A stretch of 64,000 nucleotides of DNA. Origin: Sphingobacterium arenae. GTDB taxonomy: Bacteria; Bacteroidota; Bacteroidia; Sphingobacteriales; Sphingobacteriaceae. Positions 24,929-34,331 of this stretch are shown here, in pieces. Made by a program: the position numbers and the translations under genes. Location: the NCBI RefSeq assembly GCF_014692505.1, contig NZ_JACNYK010000002.1, positions 1,116,001-1,180,000 of the forward strand, in the 5' to 3' direction. The notes under the pieces were generated by a model. It ran no database searches, was not told the origin of the DNA, and saw only the letters and a program-made list of their open reading frames with translations. The stretch's first letter is position 1. Each line of letters opens with the position of its first letter.

Positions 24929-25804
24929 TTATCTTTTCCACCGTTTATGTGTCCACAGCCACCCGTACGGTTCTTCCCTGATGTTTTCTGTTAACAGGTC
25001 AATGTATTTTTTGGTAATTTCGCCATCGTCTGTGGACTCCGCCTTGGAACATATCGGCACACAGACTATTCTGTAACTTCCTTTTGATAGCTGGGTAATA
25101 TTCAGGTAGACAACTGCTGTTTGACCTTTACGGGCTAATTTTTCCATACCTGAAAACATATATGTTTCCTGATTCAGCAAAGTGAATCTGTATTTTTCGT
25201 CCTTAATGCGCGGACATTGGTCGGCAAGAAAAAGATAGACCGCAGGGTTTAGATTTTTTGTTATGACATGGCGTATTACTGCGTTATCAGGTATCAGCTT
25301 CAAGCCAAAACGAGACCGGAGCTTAATCATGAGCCTGTTCATCGTCCCCGACCTAAGGGGTTTGTAAATGGCATATATATCGTGGTGCATTTTATAGGGC
25401 ATAAAGTTCAGCATTTCCCAATTGCCACAATGCCCCAAGCAGGCAATGACATTCCTTCCATCGTTTATATATCCGTCTATTAGTTCCAAATTCTCAAGTA
25501 CTATTTTCTTATCAAGCACATCTGCCGGAGCGGAGATGCCTTTTATAATTTCGGCAAAATAGGAGACAAAGCAAGCGTAAAACTTCTTTACGATGGCACG
25601 AATTTCCCCATATCGCTTGTCGGGAAAGGAACGTACAACATTTTGAATGACTACCGCTTTTCTGTAACCGACAACGTAATAAGTGAGATAAAAAGTAAGA
25701 GAAGCCAACGCATAAAGAAACGACATGGGTAATAAGCTTATGACATATGTTAAACTATAAATGCCTCTATATGCAACAGTCTGTATGGTTTGCTTGATGT
25801 TCAT
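24929..25804 (-). CDS. LpxL/HtrB-type lipid acyltransferase
   Basis: 291 aa. An N-terminal membrane anchor (ISLLPMSFLYALASLTFYLTYYV), then the acyltransferase HX4E motif in GHCGNWEML (His125, Glu130), FLADQCP and a C-terminal WLWTHKRWKR, all family hallmarks of late lipid A acyltransferases and their relatives. It transfers a fatty acyl chain at the inner membrane; in Bacteroidota such paralogues also serve ornithine lipid or pigment assembly, so the acceptor is open. Only 3 bp separate it from the barrel gene, so the two are co-transcribed. Confidence 0.85.
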   Translation of the reverse strand: MNIKQTIQTVAYRGIYSLTYVISLLPMSFLYALASLTFYLTYYVVGYRKAVVIQNVVRSFPDKRYGEIRAIVKKFYACFVSYFAEIIKGISAPADVLDKKIVLENLELIDGYINDGRNVIACLGHCGNWEMLNFMPYKMHHDIYAIYKPLRSGTMNRLMIKLRSRFGLKLIPDNAVIRHVITKNLNPAVYLFLADQCPRIKDEKYRFTLLNQETYMFSGMEKLARKGQTAVVYLNITQLSKGSYRIVCVPICSKAESTDDGEITKKYIDLLTENIREEPYGWLWTHKRWKR

Positions 25805-25807
25805 AAA

Positions 25808-26728
25808 TTAAAACTTCATTTTTAAACCCACTGAGGCATACGGGGAAACAGAAAAATAATAATCATTATCTCCGGCAAACACCCCTTTCAGCGTTCTATC
25901 GCTGTAAGATGCAGGACGATAAAGGTTCAGACCTACCATGCCTGTCAGGGATAATCCTTTTTTGCTAAGCTTTACTTCGGGCCGGAATCCCGTAACAATA
26001 TATTGGTGGGAGAATATCATATCTTTACCGTCCTTTTTCAACAAGGCGACCTGCCCGTTCATTTCAAGGGCGTAGGCTAATTTGAATGTGTCATTGAAAG
26101 TGTAGCCTGCAGATACATCCAGACCCTCTACCAGTTCAATATTTACATCGAACTTCCCATTATGTTTCCATTTGACATATACGGCCGGAAACACCATCGG
26201 ATAACCTAGAGAACTGTTTATAGCCAAACCACCACCGATGTCAAGATTTGGGTTCAAGTGACGGATAAAAACAATTCCCCCGCTTCCGAGTACATTTTGG
26301 AAACTGATTTTGGAAAAATCGGTAGAGGGTGTAAATACACCCATCCCAACACTTGCCCTCATCGACCACCTGTCATTTAATGGCCGTAAATGGTAAACAC
26401 CTACTTGTAAATTCATGATTTCCGATACCATGTGTTCCGAAAAGTTTTGATTTTTTAACGAAACATACGAACCCCCGAAACCAACGCCCCAAGCGATAGG
26501 ACGGTTGTTATCATTTAATTTCATAGATAGGGGAATATTTATCGCTGCCTGATAAATCATGGCAGAACCTGTGCCATCACCGATTTTTTCCCTTGGCTTC
26601 TCTCCCGGAGGGAGGTAATAATAACCCGAATTCCCGATGTACTCCGTCTTGAAAGAGACTTCCTGAGCCTTTCCCTCCAGCGTTAACAGCGTTGCCAATG
26701 TTGCTAAGAATAATGTTGTTGACTTCAC
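25808..26728 (-). CDS. Outer-membrane beta-barrel protein
   Basis: About 306 aa from a GTG at 26728, preferred because it gives a clean signal peptide (KSTTLFLATLATLLTLEGKAQ); the frame is open further upstream (GTG at 26839, ATG at 26794) but that extension is unlikely protein. The rest alternates hydrophobic and polar residues in beta strands (GVGFGGSYVSLKNQ, NLDIGGGLAINSSLGYP) and ends YASVGLKMKF, a typical barrel C-terminus. Function unknown; translationally close to the acyltransferase gene. Confidence 0.7.
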   Translation of the reverse strand: MKSTTLFLATLATLLTLEGKAQEVSFKTEYIGNSGYYYLPPGEKPREKIGDGTGSAMIYQAAINIPLSMKLNDNNRPIAWGVGFGGSYVSLKNQNFSEHMVSEIMNLQVGVYHLRPLNDRWSMRASVGMGVFTPSTDFSKISFQNVLGSGGIVFIRHLNPNLDIGGGLAINSSLGYPMVFPAVYVKWKHNGKFDVNIELVEGLDVSAGYTFNDTFKLAYALEMNGQVALLKKDGKDMIFSHQYIVTGFRPEVKLSKKGLSLTGMVGLNLYRPASYSDRTLKGVFAGDNDYYFSVSPYASVGLKMKF

Positions 26729-26890
26729 GATTTTAAATTTGTATTTATACTTATTCCTTTTTTTTGCAAAAGAATGATGAAAGGGACGAACCATAAAGCG
26801 ATAGTTTGCGGACTTCAGAATCGACTTGATGAAATGCACAATGGAGAGAATGGAATTAATTCTTAGGTGTGTCTGATAATGTAAAATTTA

Positions 26891-26947
26891 TTGCGTACCG
26901 GAGTTCAGACGTCGAGGTTTAGCACGTACATAAACTTCGGTACGCAA
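26891..26947. terminator. Imperfect inverted repeat between the two barrel genes
   Basis: TTGCGTACCGGAG (26891-26903) pairs with CTTCGGTACGCAA (26935-26947) with one mismatch and a 31-base loop. It lies just past the 3' end of the 26972-27592 gene and may terminate it or attenuate the next. Confidence 0.4.
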
Positions 26948-26971
26948 GCTGTTTCACTAGCTTCGGCTTTT

Positions 26972-27592
26972 TTAGAACCTATATGCTATTCCGATAGATG
27001 CACCGTGGTTTTTCATGGAACCACCTTTAGCTTTATGCAGATCTGCAAGTCCGAATTTATAACTTGCGTTTATTTGCCAATTTTTATCAAAGTCATAACC
27101 GATAATGCCTCCGACACCGTAATCGAAACGGTTCATGGTAGGCTTTCCGGTTCCGCCGTTCTTTTTGAAAAGGTTCACCCCATCAGATTTCGCGCTGATT
27201 CCATAGCCAACATATGGGCCTGCTCCTAGAAAGGCTTTTCCACTACCCAACTCCCCCTGAACGATTCCGTAAAGAGGAATCTCCACGCCAAAAGACTTGA
27301 ATTTATCGGATGCTTGATCTGCCTTTGCTTCCAGCTTCGAGGTATTGTAATATACATCGATGCCGGATTGCAGGGCGAAGTTTGGACTTACGTCATATTT
27401 TACAAATCCACCGACCGAACCACCAAAGCTCATTTTACTTTTGAAGCCTTTCATGTCACCGCCTAGCCGGTAGTTGGATAAGTTCGTTCCAGCTTTGAAA
27501 CCAAATGATAATGGTTTATCCTGTGCCAACAACCCAGTGGAAAAAATCAGTGCGCTTGCTGCGAAAGCAATTGTTAATACGTTCTTTTTCAT
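26972..27592 (-). CDS. Outer-membrane beta-barrel protein (porin-like family)
   Basis: 206 aa from the ATG at 27592, which starts a good signal peptide (MKKNVLTIAFAASALIFSTGLLAQ). A mature OMP_b-brl-type sequence follows: FGFKAGTNLSNYRLGGD, SFGGSVGGFVKYDVSPNFALQSGIDV, FDYGVGGIIGYDFDKNWQINASYKFGL, ending IGIAYRF. A small eight-strand barrel is likely; function unknown. Confidence 0.8.
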   Translation of the reverse strand: MKKNVLTIAFAASALIFSTGLLAQDKPLSFGFKAGTNLSNYRLGGDMKGFKSKMSFGGSVGGFVKYDVSPNFALQSGIDVYYNTSKLEAKADQASDKFKSFGVEIPLYGIVQGELGSGKAFLGAGPYVGYGISAKSDGVNLFKKNGGTGKPTMNRFDYGVGGIIGYDFDKNWQINASYKFGLADLHKAKGGSMKNHGASIGIAYRF

Positions 27593-27728
27593 TGTTCTAA
27601 ATTCTATTTTGTTTTTAATTTCTGAACAAAAGAACGGCAGACAGGGCACAACCAGAAGCAGTAAACGATAGGGTTAAGAATTTACCGCATGAAATGCAGG
27701 ATTCAGGGCATGGATTTCCCGTAACGGG

Positions 27729-28484
27729 CTACTCCACAACTCCGTCCATCCATTTCAGGAAGTCCGGTACGCGCACACGGCTGACCAGAACTTCATGGGG
27801 GCACTGGGGTAAAAAGGTAAGTTTCAGACGGCTGTTGAAGTACTTGGCAGCATTTTCAATTGCTTTTACATTCCCGATACAATTACGTGACACACGGAAA
27901 AACAAACGCCTATCAAGTTGTTGCTCCAAATGGTCCAATGTATAATTGATGATATACCGCCTATCACTGAATGTATGGAGAAAAACGACCCCGTCTTCGC
28001 TGTAAAAATGCGCAATATCTTTGGTTTCGATGTAATGATAGTTTTCCCCCTTGGATATCAGGAAACGGTTTTTGGTTTTGAGCGATAGTATCTGCTCAAA
28101 ATTTTTCGACTCGTTTTCGGAAGTGTGGCTATGGAAGAAGTTCTCAAATTTAGTCAACGCAGCCGCCAATTCACACTCATCAAATGGTTTTAACAGGTAA
28201 TCGATACTGTTCAGCTTAAAGGCTTTGATAGCGTGCTCATCGTAAGCGGTAGTAAATATGACGGGTGCAACGACCTCTACATGATTGAATATCTCGAAAC
28301 AGTTACCATCTGCAAGGCGGATATCCATGAGAATTAGATCCACGGTGGATTTTTTCAAAAATCCGATGGTATCTATGACCGTTTTGGTATGCTTTTCCAA
28401 CAGATAATCAGGGCGCAATTTGGTCACCATGCGTTTCAGTTCTTCGTATGCGAACCGCTCATCTTCTACTATCAGGTACTTCAT
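27729..28484 (-). CDS. LytTR-family response regulator
   Basis: 251 aa. Receiver domain at 1-120 with the phosphorylated Asp at 54 (VDLILMDIRLADG) and Lys in YLLKPFDE. A LytTR DNA-binding domain spans about 150-250 (RFLISKGENYHYIETKDIAHFYSEDG, RRLFFRVSRNCIGNVKAI). Overlaps the kinase gene by 4 bp, so the two are made together. A regulator of the nearby barrel and acyltransferase genes is plausible from position. Confidence 0.9.
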   Translation of the reverse strand: MKYLIVEDERFAYEELKRMVTKLRPDYLLEKHTKTVIDTIGFLKKSTVDLILMDIRLADGNCFEIFNHVEVVAPVIFTTAYDEHAIKAFKLNSIDYLLKPFDECELAAALTKFENFFHSHTSENESKNFEQILSLKTKNRFLISKGENYHYIETKDIAHFYSEDGVVFLHTFSDRRYIINYTLDHLEQQLDRRLFFRVSRNCIGNVKAIENAAKYFNSRLKLTFLPQCPHEVLVSRVRVPDFLKWMDGVVE

Positions 28485-29497
28485 GTATGTATATAAGGAA
28501 TTTTAACGGTAAATAGATGGTCTTTATGTTGAACGATAACCTCTTTACCATAGATTTTATACTGCTTGGCAATGTAGTTCAGTCCGATTCCGCCTTTATC
28601 TGCGCTGTTTGATGGTTGGATGTTGTTTTCAACGGTGATATGATCGCTATCAATAGTTATTTTTATGCTCAATACCGAATCCTCGGTTGCGATGTTGTGC
28701 TTGAATGCGTTCTCTATAAGTAATTGCAGGGTAAGGGGAATAATCTTGTTGTGCTCACAGTTCGCTATTTTATCCACCGTAAAAGTAAAAGAGTTTTCAA
28801 ACCTCATCCGCATCAGGAAAATATAGGAATCCAAAGCATCCAGTTCATCCGCAACGGAAACCACGGGCTGTTGGGTAAGGGAAAGCACATAACGATAGGT
28901 CTTCGATAGGGCTTTCGTAAACTTGTTTGCATTTTCCTGATTGATGTATATCAAAGAGGATAATACATTTAGGGAGTTGAACAGGAAATGCGGGTTTATT
29001 TGTGAGCGTAATGTTTCGTGCTGGAACAACAGAACCTTTCGCTTGGCTTTTTCGGAGGCGGCTATGGCTTTCTGTTCAGACTGGAAATAATGAATCAACT
29101 CGAATACCAACAGGATAGGGATATTGGTTGTCATTGCAAATGCAAATTTGACAAGGAAAGGAGGTAGCCCTTCTTGTGGTATTAGAAAGACGTCATATAT
29201 CAGCAAATTAAATATCCATAATAATATCAGGCATATAACTGTGATGCCCGCAATATCTGCCATAACACGCAAAAAGATATTCTTAGCGTATGGCAAATAC
29301 TTATTTAGGAGCAACAGTAAACCGTAGTCTGCCATACACATAGCAAGGATTACAACATAATGCGCTGAAAGCTGTATGTGAAAGTTCTTCCATAAGTCCT
29401 CTTTCATTACAATAATGCTAAAAAGCATTTGGCACAAGGCATAGACCAGTGACGAAGAAAAAAAGATAAGCAGTATGTTTATTTTTCTTTGAATCAT
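28481..29497 (-). CDS. LytS-like sensor histidine kinase
   Basis: 338 aa. Four membrane helices (about 8-30, 45-66, 80-104, 115-136) with short loops, then a His_kinase domain with phospho-His170 in LRSQINPHFLFNSLN, and an ATPase end (LQLLIENAFKHNI, KGGIGLNYIAKQYKIYG). No large external domain, so the signal is probably sensed in the membrane. Partner of the overlapping LytTR regulator. Confidence 0.9.
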   Translation of the reverse strand: MIQRKINILLIFFSSSLVYALCQMLFSIIVMKEDLWKNFHIQLSAHYVVILAMCMADYGLLLLLNKYLPYAKNIFLRVMADIAGITVICLILLWIFNLLIYDVFLIPQEGLPPFLVKFAFAMTTNIPILLVFELIHYFQSEQKAIAASEKAKRKVLLFQHETLRSQINPHFLFNSLNVLSSLIYINQENANKFTKALSKTYRYVLSLTQQPVVSVADELDALDSYIFLMRMRFENSFTFTVDKIANCEHNKIIPLTLQLLIENAFKHNIATEDSVLSIKITIDSDHITVENNIQPSNSADKGGIGLNYIAKQYKIYGKEVIVQHKDHLFTVKIPYIHT

Positions 29498-29630
29498 TAT
29501 TCAAAAGTACAGTATCCGTATAAAATTCATTTGAAATCTCTCGATTTTCCGATGAACTTCATTATTAATTGGATGAATTTAATATTGGTTAGCTTAAAAG
29601 ATCAATTTCCAAAAGAAATCGTAACGTTGT

Positions 29631-29703
29631 TGATTATGTAACTGTACATAGCCGCGGAGAACATGGGGGTCGAGGCTACGCACATGTACATAATGGGTAG
29701 ATG
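29631..29703. repeat. Short copy of the dispersed repeat, with hairpin potential
   Basis: TTGATTATGTAACTGTACATAGCCGC resembles 8125-8155, and GAGGCTACGCACATGTACATAATGG resembles 4369-4395. GTACATAGCC and GGCTACGCACATGTAC can pair with a bulge. It lies between the kinase and yceI-like genes, outside the island. Confidence 0.45.
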
Positions 29704-29723
29704 CTTTAGAAAATTAAATGTAG

Positions 29724-30254
29724 TTATTGTTTTATTAATTGTATCTCCGATATGAGTTTGATATCCTCTCCTACCAAAACACCACCCGTTTCAAGGGAAG
29801 TATTCCAGTTTAATCCAAAATCTTTCCGATTGATTTTTCCAGATAAAATAACGCCGGCTTTTGTATTACCCCAGGGATCTTTCATCAAGCGGCTATGCTC
29901 TACCTCTAAGATTATGTTTTTGGTGACGTCTCGTATGGTAAGATCACCGGACATCTCAAACTTGCTTTCATCAATTTTCTGAATGCCGGTGGATTTAAAA
30001 GTGATTGTAGGGAAACGCTCCACATCAAAAAAGTCGGCACTTCTTAAGTGGTCATCGCGATCGAAACTATTGGTATCGACAGAGTTAACATTTGCGGAAA
30101 AGGAAACAACTGAAGTTTCAAACTGATCATCATCATTTTCGACTACTGCTTGAAAGTCGTTGAACCTTCCGGAAACATGGATAAACATCATATATTTTAC
30201 TTTGAATCCTATCTGGGAATGTGAAGGGTCTATAGCCCACCTTGATTTCGACAT
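29724..30254 (-). CDS. YceI-family protein
   Basis: 176 aa from the ATG at 30254 (an upstream start at 30299 is less likely). Family start SRWAIDPSHSQIGFKVKYMM, then FSANVNSVDTNSFDRDDHLRSADFFD, FPTITFKST and a closing beta barrel (GKINRKDFGLNWN). YceI proteins are lipocalin-like barrels that bind long isoprenoid chains. No signal peptide here, so probably the cytoplasmic type. Confidence 0.85.
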   Translation of the reverse strand: MSKSRWAIDPSHSQIGFKVKYMMFIHVSGRFNDFQAVVENDDDQFETSVVSFSANVNSVDTNSFDRDDHLRSADFFDVERFPTITFKSTGIQKIDESKFEMSGDLTIRDVTKNIILEVEHSRLMKDPWGNTKAGVILSGKINRKDFGLNWNTSLETGGVLVGEDIKLISEIQLIKQ

Positions 30255-30485
30255 TTGTGTAATTTTTTTATAATTGTTAATGGATACCTGAAAGTGCATT
30301 CATGAAAGTTCATTTCTATTAAACTCGTTTAAGAATTATGCATGCGATCATTATGCAATTCAAAATTAGTGTAAATGAAAAAAAGGAAAGTAGATAAATG
30401 ACAATAAATAGCATCGACAAATATCGACAAGGCATAAGATATTATTATCCTCGTCAAGTATTTTTGTCCATACAAATACCTACTC

Positions 30486-31574
30486 CTAAAATGGTGCAAT
30501 ATCGAAAGCTATTGTGACAATCTCATTTTCCAATCCATGGAGATTAACTGTTTCCCCATTTACCCACAGTATGGATTTCCGCCCTCGGTCGGATTCCATA
30601 TTTCCCAATACAAGTGCATTACCTCCACTTACCTGAAGATCGAAAGCATACGTATGTCCACTATTGGAATCATCCAAAGGTTGTTTCACACCGTCTTTAA
30701 ATAACCTCGGTTCGTATTTACTTCCTACCTGCTCATAACCACAAGCATACACTTCTCCATTTTCAAGCACTACTTTCCCCCCTCTAATCACGGATCGGCC
30801 ACTAATCAGCTTATCTGCTTTCCCATTTTTCCATAATGTAAGGCTTCTACCTACTGTCGATAAGTTATCTACATACCCCAATACATAAATATCCGCTCCA
30901 TCAATCGCTATACTTTTGGCGTAGGTAGTAACGTCCGCGGTGGACAGTGTAACCGATTTTCCGTTTTTCCAATACTTGGATATAATCCCTCCTTGCGTAT
31001 TTTCATGACCGGCGGTATACACATCATCTCCCGACACGAAAAGATCCGCAAAAGTAGTCGATTCTTTCCCATCGGTGGCCATAAAGGCATCGCCATTTTT
31101 CCAAACAACACCTATCCTCTTCTCGCCGTCTGCAGGGACATACGAACCCGCCACATAAACATCTTCCCCACTGACGAATACAGCGGTTGCCTCTTCGTAT
31201 TTAGTTTCGGGAGTACGCAGCTCCAACCGTTTGCCGTTCTTCCATAATAGAGCTTTTGTTACCTGATCAGAACCAGATTGACCTCTATTTTCGGTACCGA
31301 CAACATATACATTTCCTGACGCAACTGTAATATCCGCTGGATTAACCTGCACACCTGTGCCGAGTTCCAGCGGAAAAGGTTTATTATTTCTATAATAGCT
31401 AGGTATTCCTGTATTGTTTTCCGAGGAAAAACCGATGAAATAGACATCTCCCCAGTCTACTATCTTGCGTTCTTCTATTTCGTCTTTATCATCCTCGCCA
31501 CTTTTCTTACAGGACTGAAAGACAATAGCGACACCAAGTATACAATACATTGTAAAAATAAATCTCCTACCCAT
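30486..31574 (-). CDS. Lipoprotein with WKNG repeats (beta-propeller-like)
   Basis: 362 aa. Lipoprotein signal (AIVFQSC, Cys about 22), acidic linker, then at least five repeats of about 45 residues built on GxDVYVAG...xxLWKNGK (ALLWKNGKRLEL, VVWKNGDAFMA, KYWKNGKSVTL, LTLWKNGKADKL, VLENGEVYACGY). These look like blades of a propeller. Exposed surface or periplasmic protein, function unknown; monocistronic. Confidence 0.75.
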   Translation of the reverse strand: MGRRFIFTMYCILGVAIVFQSCKKSGEDDKDEIEERKIVDWGDVYFIGFSSENNTGIPSYYRNNKPFPLELGTGVQVNPADITVASGNVYVVGTENRGQSGSDQVTKALLWKNGKRLELRTPETKYEEATAVFVSGEDVYVAGSYVPADGEKRIGVVWKNGDAFMATDGKESTTFADLFVSGDDVYTAGHENTQGGIISKYWKNGKSVTLSTADVTTYAKSIAIDGADIYVLGYVDNLSTVGRSLTLWKNGKADKLISGRSVIRGGKVVLENGEVYACGYEQVGSKYEPRLFKDGVKQPLDDSNSGHTYAFDLQVSGGNALVLGNMESDRGRKSILWVNGETVNLHGLENEIVTIAFDIAPF

Positions 31575-31883
31575 TTTCTAACATTTTTATAAACCGACAG
31601 ATTTTTGTTGCAAAAGTCGGTTGTGTATATCAGCAAAGGTATAAAGTAATTGGTGCGACAAAGAAAAACCACCATATACAAAATATCTACGTTTGAACTT
31701 TATCGGCTTTTGTATTTTCTTCAACAACAGCTACAAAACCTATCATGGCAACAACGATAATAACATCGATGTCAGTCAGATGACCCAATTCTCGTTCCGT
31801 GGAATGAATGGACTGAACGATTTGTCAAACAAAACAGGCGTATAGGCAGAACCGATCACTGAGGTGACTGTTGCCGATTCATA
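31575..31883 (+). other. Intergenic stretch with a possible coding relic
   Basis: At about 31681-31836 on the plus strand one frame reads NFIGFCIFFNNSYKTYHGNN, then DVSQMTQFSFRGMNGLNDL and a stop. This is protein-like and unlike the AT-rich spacer around it. It has no start codon and I cannot name it. The remainder contains nothing I can support. Confidence 0.35.
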
Positions 31884-32636
31884 CTATGGTGTACCCGATA
31901 GCTTTAAGGCCTGATGTACTTTCCGGGCTATCGCAATAGCGGACTCGTTGTCACCATGCATACAAATCGTATCTGCTTTAATGGGGATGTCCATACCGTC
32001 CGCAGTGACTACTTTTCCTTCTGTGGCTATTAATAAGGCCTGTGCAAATGCCCGGTCGTGATCCGTTATGACGGCATTGGCCATCGTCCGGGGTGTCAGC
32101 ATACCATCGGCTTGATAGGTACGATCCGCGAAGACCTCGCTATACACGGTTAGTCCACGCTGTTCGCCTTCCGTAATAAGTGCACTTCCGGATAAGCCGT
32201 ACAGGACTAAATTCGGATCAAATGCATAGACCGCATCTGCAATCGCCTTGGCAAGGTTGTTATCTTGTGCCGCCATATTGTACAGTGCACCATGTGGCTT
32301 GACATGGTGTAGCAATACGCCCTGTGCTTTGGTACAGGCATAAAGCGCACCGATCTGGTAGAGCATCAGGTCATATACTTCCATGGGGGTCAGTGCCATT
32401 TGACGACGACCGAAACCTTCCCTATCCTTAAATCCCGGGTGTGCACCAATATGCACATTGTGGCTGGCGGCAAGTGCAACGGTTTTCATCATGGTAGATG
32501 GATCACCTGCATGAAAACCGCACGCTATATTGGCCGAGGTTACAAAAGGTAATATCGCTTCATCATTGCCCATCTTCCATGGCCCAAAGCTTTCGCCAAG
32601 GTCACAATTGAGATCAATCATTTTTTTACTCGCCAT
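31884..32636 (-). CDS. pxpA: 5-oxoprolinase subunit A (LamB/YcsF family)
   Basis: 250 aa, usual length. Start DLNCDLGESFGPWKMGND, then SANIACGFHAGDPSTM, VHIGAHPGFKDREGFGRR and HHVKPHGALYNMAA, all family signatures. With PxpB and PxpC it hydrolyses 5-oxoproline (pyroglutamate) to glutamate using ATP. Overlaps the pxpC gene by 11 bp; last gene of the B-C-A operon. Confidence 0.95.
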   Translation of the reverse strand: MASKKMIDLNCDLGESFGPWKMGNDEAILPFVTSANIACGFHAGDPSTMMKTVALAASHNVHIGAHPGFKDREGFGRRQMALTPMEVYDLMLYQIGALYACTKAQGVLLHHVKPHGALYNMAAQDNNLAKAIADAVYAFDPNLVLYGLSGSALITEGEQRGLTVYSEVFADRTYQADGMLTPRTMANAVITDHDRAFAQALLIATEGKVVTADGMDIPIKADTICMHGDNESAIAIARKVHQALKLSGTP

Positions 32637-33585
32637 ATTTTAATGCTAAAGATAATTTCAATTTATGAAGCTCATTTTCCTGAGCTCTCCATAGGGATTG
32701 TGCCTCCTTCATCGTGATCAATGCAAACTGAATTTTTGCGCCGGGGGGCAACTGCGCCATCAGCGGTAGATCGACAGTTGCTACCTGAGCGATAATCGGA
32801 TAACCGCCGGTCGTGGGATGATCGGCCATCAAGACAATGGGTTGCCCGTCAGGGGGCACCTGTATCGTCCCAAAGGTGGTAGCCGAAGAGAGAAGTTCTT
32901 TTTTTTCACGCAGGTACAATTTCGCTGATTCCAAGCGGTAGCCCATTCGATCGGAATTACTGCTGATCGTAAACAGACCGGCAGTGAGTCGTTGCTGACT
33001 ATCGCTATCGAACAACGCGTGTTGCGGCCCGGCTATAACACGAATAATTTTGTTGTCAAGTCCTCGGTAACAGGAAGATGCCATACGCCATTTGAATGAG
33101 GAACTTTCCTGCGGCCAGGCTTTACAAAAGGATAGTTGATCGCCTTTTTGCAACGCACGCCCTTGCCACCCACCTATAGCTCCTCGAAGATAGGTAGAAG
33201 CGCTGCCAAGCACTTTTGGCACGTTGAGTCCACCATAAAAACAGAGGTATGCTCGCCAACCTTTTTTGGGCTTACCAAAGGTGAGCAGCGCGCCTGCTGG
33301 CACGACGACAGGCTTCCACATAGGAATAGGTTGTTGATCGATTGCTGGGGAGAGATCTGCCCCGGTGACACAGATAAGCTGCTGCTCCAGAAAAAGCAAG
33401 CTAGGTCCAATTGATGTGCACTCTAATGCAGGTGTGTCCTCTTCATTGCCCAAAAGGAGATTACCCAGTCGAAGCGCCAGCTTATCCATCGCACCGCTCG
33501 TTATCATACCGTATTTCTGGAATCCAAAGCGCCCTAGATCTTGTACGGTCGTCAACATCCCTGGCTTGATGACATTAATCCCCAT
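32626..33585 (-). CDS. pxpC: 5-oxoprolinase subunit C (carboxyltransferase-like)
   Basis: 319 aa. Start INVIKPGMLTTVQDLGRFGFQKYGM and later SNSDRMGYRLE and LMADHPTTGGYPIIAQV are typical of the AHS2 (KipA/PxpC) family. Forms a complex with PxpB that prepares oxoproline for ring opening. Overlaps both neighbours by about 11 bp. Confidence 0.95.
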   Translation of the reverse strand: MGINVIKPGMLTTVQDLGRFGFQKYGMITSGAMDKLALRLGNLLLGNEEDTPALECTSIGPSLLFLEQQLICVTGADLSPAIDQQPIPMWKPVVVPAGALLTFGKPKKGWRAYLCFYGGLNVPKVLGSASTYLRGAIGGWQGRALQKGDQLSFCKAWPQESSSFKWRMASSCYRGLDNKIIRVIAGPQHALFDSDSQQRLTAGLFTISSNSDRMGYRLESAKLYLREKKELLSSATTFGTIQVPPDGQPIVLMADHPTTGGYPIIAQVATVDLPLMAQLPPGAKIQFALITMKEAQSLWRAQENELHKLKLSLALKYGE

Positions 33586-34282
33586 AATCAGCTCCTTTCA
33601 TGCGCAGGTATTCTGCTTTGCTAATCGGATCAAATCGCAGGCGATCTCCTGCGGCTAGAAATGACGGAATCTCTTTGGTACTGTCAAATAAACGTACAGG
33701 TGTCTTCCCGATAATTTGCCAGCCGCCTGGGGTTTCGATCGGATAGATTCCGGTCTGCGCACCGGCAATCCCGACAGATCCCGGTTCGATTTTGAGGCGT
33801 GGGGTTGGTTTGCGGGGGGTGGATAGGCGGCTGTCCATACCGCCAAGGTATGCGAAACCCGGCGCAAATCCAATCATATAGACGATGTATTCGTTATCAC
33901 TATGGAGCCGGACGACTTCCTCTTTACTTAGTCCCGTATAGTCCATGACTTCGTCGAGATCTGGACCATCGTACCAGATGGGGATGACTTTGTTAGCGGA
34001 ACTGAAATGTATTTCTTCAGGTAAGGCGGTTACAATGCGCTGAATCTGTTCGACCACTCCCGCAAAATCTATGGACAACGGATTATAATAGACGGTAATG
34101 GTGGTAAAGGCAGGTACGTACTCTAAAATAGCGGGATTTTCCAGTTTGTCCAATCCTGCGCCAACTAGTCGGATCCGATGATTGACCTGTTCCGAAATAG
34201 CCTCGCTAAAAACGGCAACGACTGCAGCATCCCCTAAAGGGTAATAAGATACACTTTCCGGCTTATTCATCATTAACGACAA
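33575..34282 (-). CDS. pxpB: 5-oxoprolinase subunit B (AHS1/KipI family)
   Basis: 235 aa. YPLGDAAVVAVF, YMIGFAPGFAYLGGMD, RLSTPRKPTPRLKIEPGSVGIAG, and GGWQIIGKTPVRLFD are the AHS1 signatures. First gene of the pxpB-pxpC-pxpA operon. Confidence 0.95.
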   Translation of the reverse strand: MSLMMNKPESVSYYPLGDAAVVAVFSEAISEQVNHRIRLVGAGLDKLENPAILEYVPAFTTITVYYNPLSIDFAGVVEQIQRIVTALPEEIHFSSANKVIPIWYDGPDLDEVMDYTGLSKEEVVRLHSDNEYIVYMIGFAPGFAYLGGMDSRLSTPRKPTPRLKIEPGSVGIAGAQTGIYPIETPGGWQIIGKTPVRLFDSTKEIPSFLAAGDRLRFDPISKAEYLRMKGADYGD

Positions 34283-34331
34283 GGTAAGAAAAAGTGTCGG
34301 AGGATTTAGTATTTCTAGCTTTCTTTTCAGT

